A program made the translations under genes and the position numbers. This document shows, in pieces, positions 6,151-8,165 of a stretch of DNA of 8,165 nucleotides (position 1 is the first letter of the stretch; each line of letters begins with the position of its first letter). This stretch comes from Bacillota bacterium (GTDB lineage: Bacteria > Bacillota > Clostridia > Christensenellales > CAG-138), in assembly GCA_023416175.1 (NCBI GenBank), contig JAEZIE010000197.1, forward strand, positions 1 through 8,165, written 5' to 3'. The notes beneath the pieces were generated by a model. The model was not told the DNA's origin, searched no databases, and was given only the letters and a program-made list of their open reading frames with translations.

Positions 6151-7020
6151 TTAGATTCCGTTGCGTTTGATCAGCCTGCGCGCCACCATGGAAGAGAGCG
6201 CGTTGATGCCGACCACGACAACGAGCAGCACCACTGCCGTCGCATACGTCTCGTTGATATGCAGCCCTTCGCGCGCGAGCGAATACATATGCACCGAAAG
6301 CGTCCGGGTGGAGGAAAGAAGATTCTCCGGCACCTTGGCCACAGTACCCGCCGTATAGATGAGTGCCGCGGTTTCCCCCACGATACGGCCGATGCCCAGT
6401 ATTACGCCCGCAAGTATGCCCGGAACCGCCGCAGGAAGGACGATGGAAAATACCGTCCGTAAATGCCCCGCGCCCAGGCCGAAGCTGCCCTCGCGGTACA
6501 TGTCGGGTACCGCCTTTAGCGCTTCCTCGGTGGTGCGCATGATGAGCGGCAGTATCATGACCGCCAGCGTAAATGCGCCCGCAAGCAGGGACATGCCCCA
6601 TTGAAGACGGGTCACAAAGAATAGAAGCCCAAACAGCCCGTATACGATGGAGGGGATGCCCGCAAGCGTCTCCGCTGTAACGCGCACTGCAGAGACGAAC
6701 CTATTGCCACGCTTTGCGTACTCCACAAGGTAAACGGCAGCGAATATGCCAAGCGGCGCCGCGATAAGGAGCGAAAGCACCGTCATCAGCACGGTGTTGA
6801 TGATGGCAGGCATCATGGATACGTTTTCCGACGTATATTCCCAAGCAAACAAGGAGGGTGTAAGATACGGTACGCCCTTTACCAAGATATACCCCACTAG
6901 AAACAGCAATACCGTCAGGGTGATAGCAGCCGCAAGGTAAACAAGCGTGCGAAGAACGATCGCCTTTCCCCTGCCCGGATGTGCAACGAGTTTATAGTAG
7001 GAAGCATTCGCTCCCGTCAT
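6151..7020 (-). CDS. pstA: Phosphate ABC transporter permease PstA
   Basis: PstA is one of two membrane subunits forming the phosphate translocation pore. The 289-residue sequence has about six helices (roughly 25-48, 72-100, 118-137, 147-163, 199-222 and 258-278). It carries the PstA/PstC block ETLAGIPSIVYGLFG (117-131) and the cytoplasmic coupling (EAA) loop from EEALKAVP (165-172) through LGAGH, ending in GRIVGET (211-217). The start ATG at 7020 overlaps the pstC stop by four bases (ATGA) and is preceded by AAGGAGG eight bases upstream, which points to translational coupling. It is followed by pstB after 58 bases. Confidence 0.96.
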   Translation of the reverse strand: MTGANASYYKLVAHPGRGKAIVLRTLVYLAAAITLTVLLFLVGYILVKGVPYLTPSLFAWEYTSENVSMMPAIINTVLMTVLSLLIAAPLGIFAAVYLVEYAKRGNRFVSAVRVTAETLAGIPSIVYGLFGLLFFVTRLQWGMSLLAGAFTLAVMILPLIMRTTEEALKAVPDMYREGSFGLGAGHLRTVFSIVLPAAVPGILAGVILGIGRIVGETAALIYTAGTVAKVPENLLSSTRTLSVHMYSLAREGLHINETYATAVVLLVVVVGINALSSMVARRLIKRNGI

Positions 7021-7868
7021 AGGTTCGACCTCCTTTTGAGCAGGGAAAACAGCCCGTTGATAACCAGTATGAAGATAAAGAGCACGATGGCAGTCGCAAT
7101 GAGCGCCTCACGATGAAGATCCGCAGAATAGCCCATTTCGATGACGATGTTCGCAGTCAGTGTGCGCAGCCCTTTCAATATGCCAGCGGGCATGCGCGCC
7201 TGGTTGCCCGCGACCATGATGACGGCCATTGTCTCCCCCACTGCGCGGCCCATACCCAACACTACCGAGGCCAGCAAGCCGGATTTTGCGGCAGGTACCA
7301 GGGTAGAAAACACGCTTCGTTCATGCGTTGCGCCCAAAGCGAGCGAGCCTTCATAGTAGCTTTCCGGTACAGCCCGAATCGCACTTTCCGCCACGCCCAC
7401 GATGGTGGGCAATATCATAATGCCCAAAAGCACAGAAGCTGTCAGCATGGATGCGCCGCTGCCGCCAAACTGGTCCCGCACGAAGGGCACGATGACCACC
7501 AGTCCAAAGAAGCCGTAGACGACGGAAGGGATCCCCGCCAGAAGCTCCGTTGCCGGTTTTAATATGCGGTAGAGCCAGCGCGGACAAAATCGCGCCATGA
7601 ATATCGCCATCAAAAGCCCGATGGGCACGCCGATGAGCATGGCCCCGGCCGTGACATAGACGCTGCCCACGATCATGGGAAATATGCCGTAAATATCGTT
7701 TCCGGGTTTCCAGGTACGCCCCAGAAGAAAATTTGCAGGTCCGATTTCAAATATGGCAGGGAGCCCGTTGGCGAACAGGAATACGCATATGAGCCCCACG
7801 GCGAGAATGGAGGTGGCTGCCGCCGCGATGAACACGGCTTTCATCGCCGGTTCCTTCCATTTTTTCAT
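7017..7868 (-). CDS. pstC: Phosphate ABC transporter permease PstC
   Basis: PstC is the partner permease of PstA in the PstSCAB importer. From the ATG at 7868 it has 283 residues, with a first helix at about 11-33, further helices near 63-93, 108-130, 142-160, 198-222 and 255-275. The family block ATELLAGIPSVVYGFFG spans 106-122, and the coupling loop ESAIRAVPESYYEG (161-174) leads to GRAVGET (207-213). I prefer ATG 7868 over ATG 7874 because GGGGGA lies six bases before 7868 but directly touches 7874; this changes only two residues. It overlaps pstA by four bases. Upstream, a gap of about 180 bases with three stem-loops separates it from pstS. Confidence 0.95.
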   Translation of the reverse strand: MKKWKEPAMKAVFIAAAATSILAVGLICVFLFANGLPAIFEIGPANFLLGRTWKPGNDIYGIFPMIVGSVYVTAGAMLIGVPIGLLMAIFMARFCPRWLYRILKPATELLAGIPSVVYGFFGLVVIVPFVRDQFGGSGASMLTASVLLGIMILPTIVGVAESAIRAVPESYYEGSLALGATHERSVFSTLVPAAKSGLLASVVLGMGRAVGETMAVIMVAGNQARMPAGILKGLRTLTANIVIEMGYSADLHREALIATAIVLFIFILVINGLFSLLKRRSNL

Positions 7869-7902
7869 GAACATTCCCCCGTACTTTCTTTTTCCTTAGG
7901 AT

Positions 7903-7920
7903 GCGGCTGTAAGACGCCGC
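7903..7920 (-). other. Small stem-loop in the pstS-pstC gap
   Basis: GCGGC (7903-7907) and GCCGC (7916-7920) form a five-base-pair stem with an eight-base loop. It is the stem-loop nearest to pstC, about 35 bases upstream of its start codon. No T run follows on the minus strand, so it is not an intrinsic terminator. The role is unknown and chance is possible. Confidence 0.35.
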
Positions 7921-7938
7921 TTAATGCCGAGACAGTGC

Positions 7939-7957
7939 GGGCTAAGGGACTTAGCCC
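7939..7957 (-). other. Perfect 8-bp stem-loop in the pstS-pstC gap
   Basis: GGGCTAAG (7939-7946) and CTTAGCCC (7950-7957) form a perfect inverted repeat around a three-base loop. No T run follows on the minus strand. As DNA it could be an operator half-site pair; as RNA it would be the middle of three successive stem-loops between pstS and pstC. Confidence 0.5.
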
Positions 7958-7980
7958 TGATCAAGCTTATGGAACGGGTT

Positions 7981-8017
7981 TGCCGCCCGAAAACGCGGGA
8001 GCGTTTTCCGGGCGGCA
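7981..8017 (-). other. Long GC-rich stem-loop behind pstS (mRNA processing or attenuation)
   Basis: Arms 7981-7996 and 8001-8017 pair over 16 base pairs with one bulged base and a four-base loop. This very stable hairpin starts about 30 bases behind the pstS stop. The minus strand continues with AACCCG rather than a U tract, so it does not look like a classic terminator. In ABC-transporter operons such hairpins often protect the binding-protein mRNA from 3' decay or reduce read-through, giving more binding protein than permease; applying that here is inference. Confidence 0.7.
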
Positions 8018-8047
8018 GCATGCCATTCGCTGGCGCTAATCTGTACG

Positions 8048-8165
8048 TTACGCAACCTCGCTCCAGCTGAGGATCTCGCCGGTGAAGATGGCGCGGATCT
8101 GCTCGGAGGTCAGGTTGGTGAATGTGTTCTCCTTGTTGACGATGATCGCGATGCCGTCCATGGCG
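8048..8165 (-). CDS. pstS: Phosphate-binding protein PstS, C-terminal end only
   Basis: Only the last 38 residues are inside the window, ending at TAA 8048-8050. The visible part reads AMDGIAIIVNKEN, then LTSEQIRAIFTGEI and SWSEVA before the stop. This matches the PstS segment that contacts phosphate and is followed by the IFTGxIxxW signature. PstS would be a secreted, usually lipid-anchored protein that captures phosphate outside the cell and hands it to PstC/PstA; the signal peptide is outside the window. In E. coli-type PstS this segment lies in the first half of the protein, whereas here it is the C-terminus. That suggests the circularly permuted PstS form I recall from Clostridia, not necessarily a truncation. 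Position before pstC supports the assignment. Confidence 0.9.
   Translation of the reverse strand, partial: AMDGIAIIVNKENTFTNLTSEQIRAIFTGEILSWSEVA

Noticed and set aside
6122..6601. 159-codon open frame on the minus strand inside pstA
   Set aside because: Out-of-frame shadow of pstA, rich in Gly, Arg and His with no domain; pstA is the conserved reading.
7869..8047. Separate promoter for pstC or a Pho box in the pstS-pstC gap
   Set aside because: No -35/-10 pair with acceptable spacing and no direct-repeat pattern typical of Pho boxes could be recognised.

Overview
The window reads almost entirely on the minus strand and looks like the chromosome of a Bacillota member, most probably of class Clostridia. 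The reasons are an FMN riboswitch in front of a RibU-type riboflavin importer, a phosphate operon in the order pstS-pstC-pstA-pstB-phoU-phoP-phoR, strong AAGGAGG-like ribosome binding sites, and a response regulator starting MIYYVEDE, as I recall for clostridial PhoP proteins. The species cannot be named from this sequence.

Region 1 (8165 down to 2271) is a phosphate uptake and sensing operon. It holds the last 38 residues of the phosphate-binding protein PstS, then the permeases PstC and PstA, the ATPase PstB, the signalling adaptor PhoU, the response regulator PhoP and the sensor kinase PhoR. Genes from pstC to phoR overlap or are separated by at most 58 bases. The one large gap, between pstS and pstC (about 180 bases), carries three stem-loops. 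PstSCAB imports phosphate by an ABC mechanism, PhoU is thought to couple transporter state to PhoR, and PhoR/PhoP would control the operon. The operon promoter lies outside the window, upstream of pstS.

Region 2 (2270 down to 1303) is an independent riboflavin uptake unit. It has a sigma-A-like promoter, an FMN riboswitch with an intrinsic terminator behind it, ribU (an S-component of an ECF transporter), and a terminator after ribU. I see no terminator between phoR and this promoter, so read-through from the phosphate operon would pass through the riboswitch.

Region 3 (1302 down to 1) has a putative promoter overlapped by an inverted repeat. Two adjacent genes follow for small four-helix membrane proteins that are clearly paralogous to each other. 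The second runs off the window. Their function is unknown. No RNA genes, CRISPR arrays, insertion sequences or attachment sites were seen. The window is mostly a conserved housekeeping region; the least explained parts are the paralogous membrane-protein pair, the hairpin-rich pstS-pstC gap and the circularly permuted look of the PstS end.
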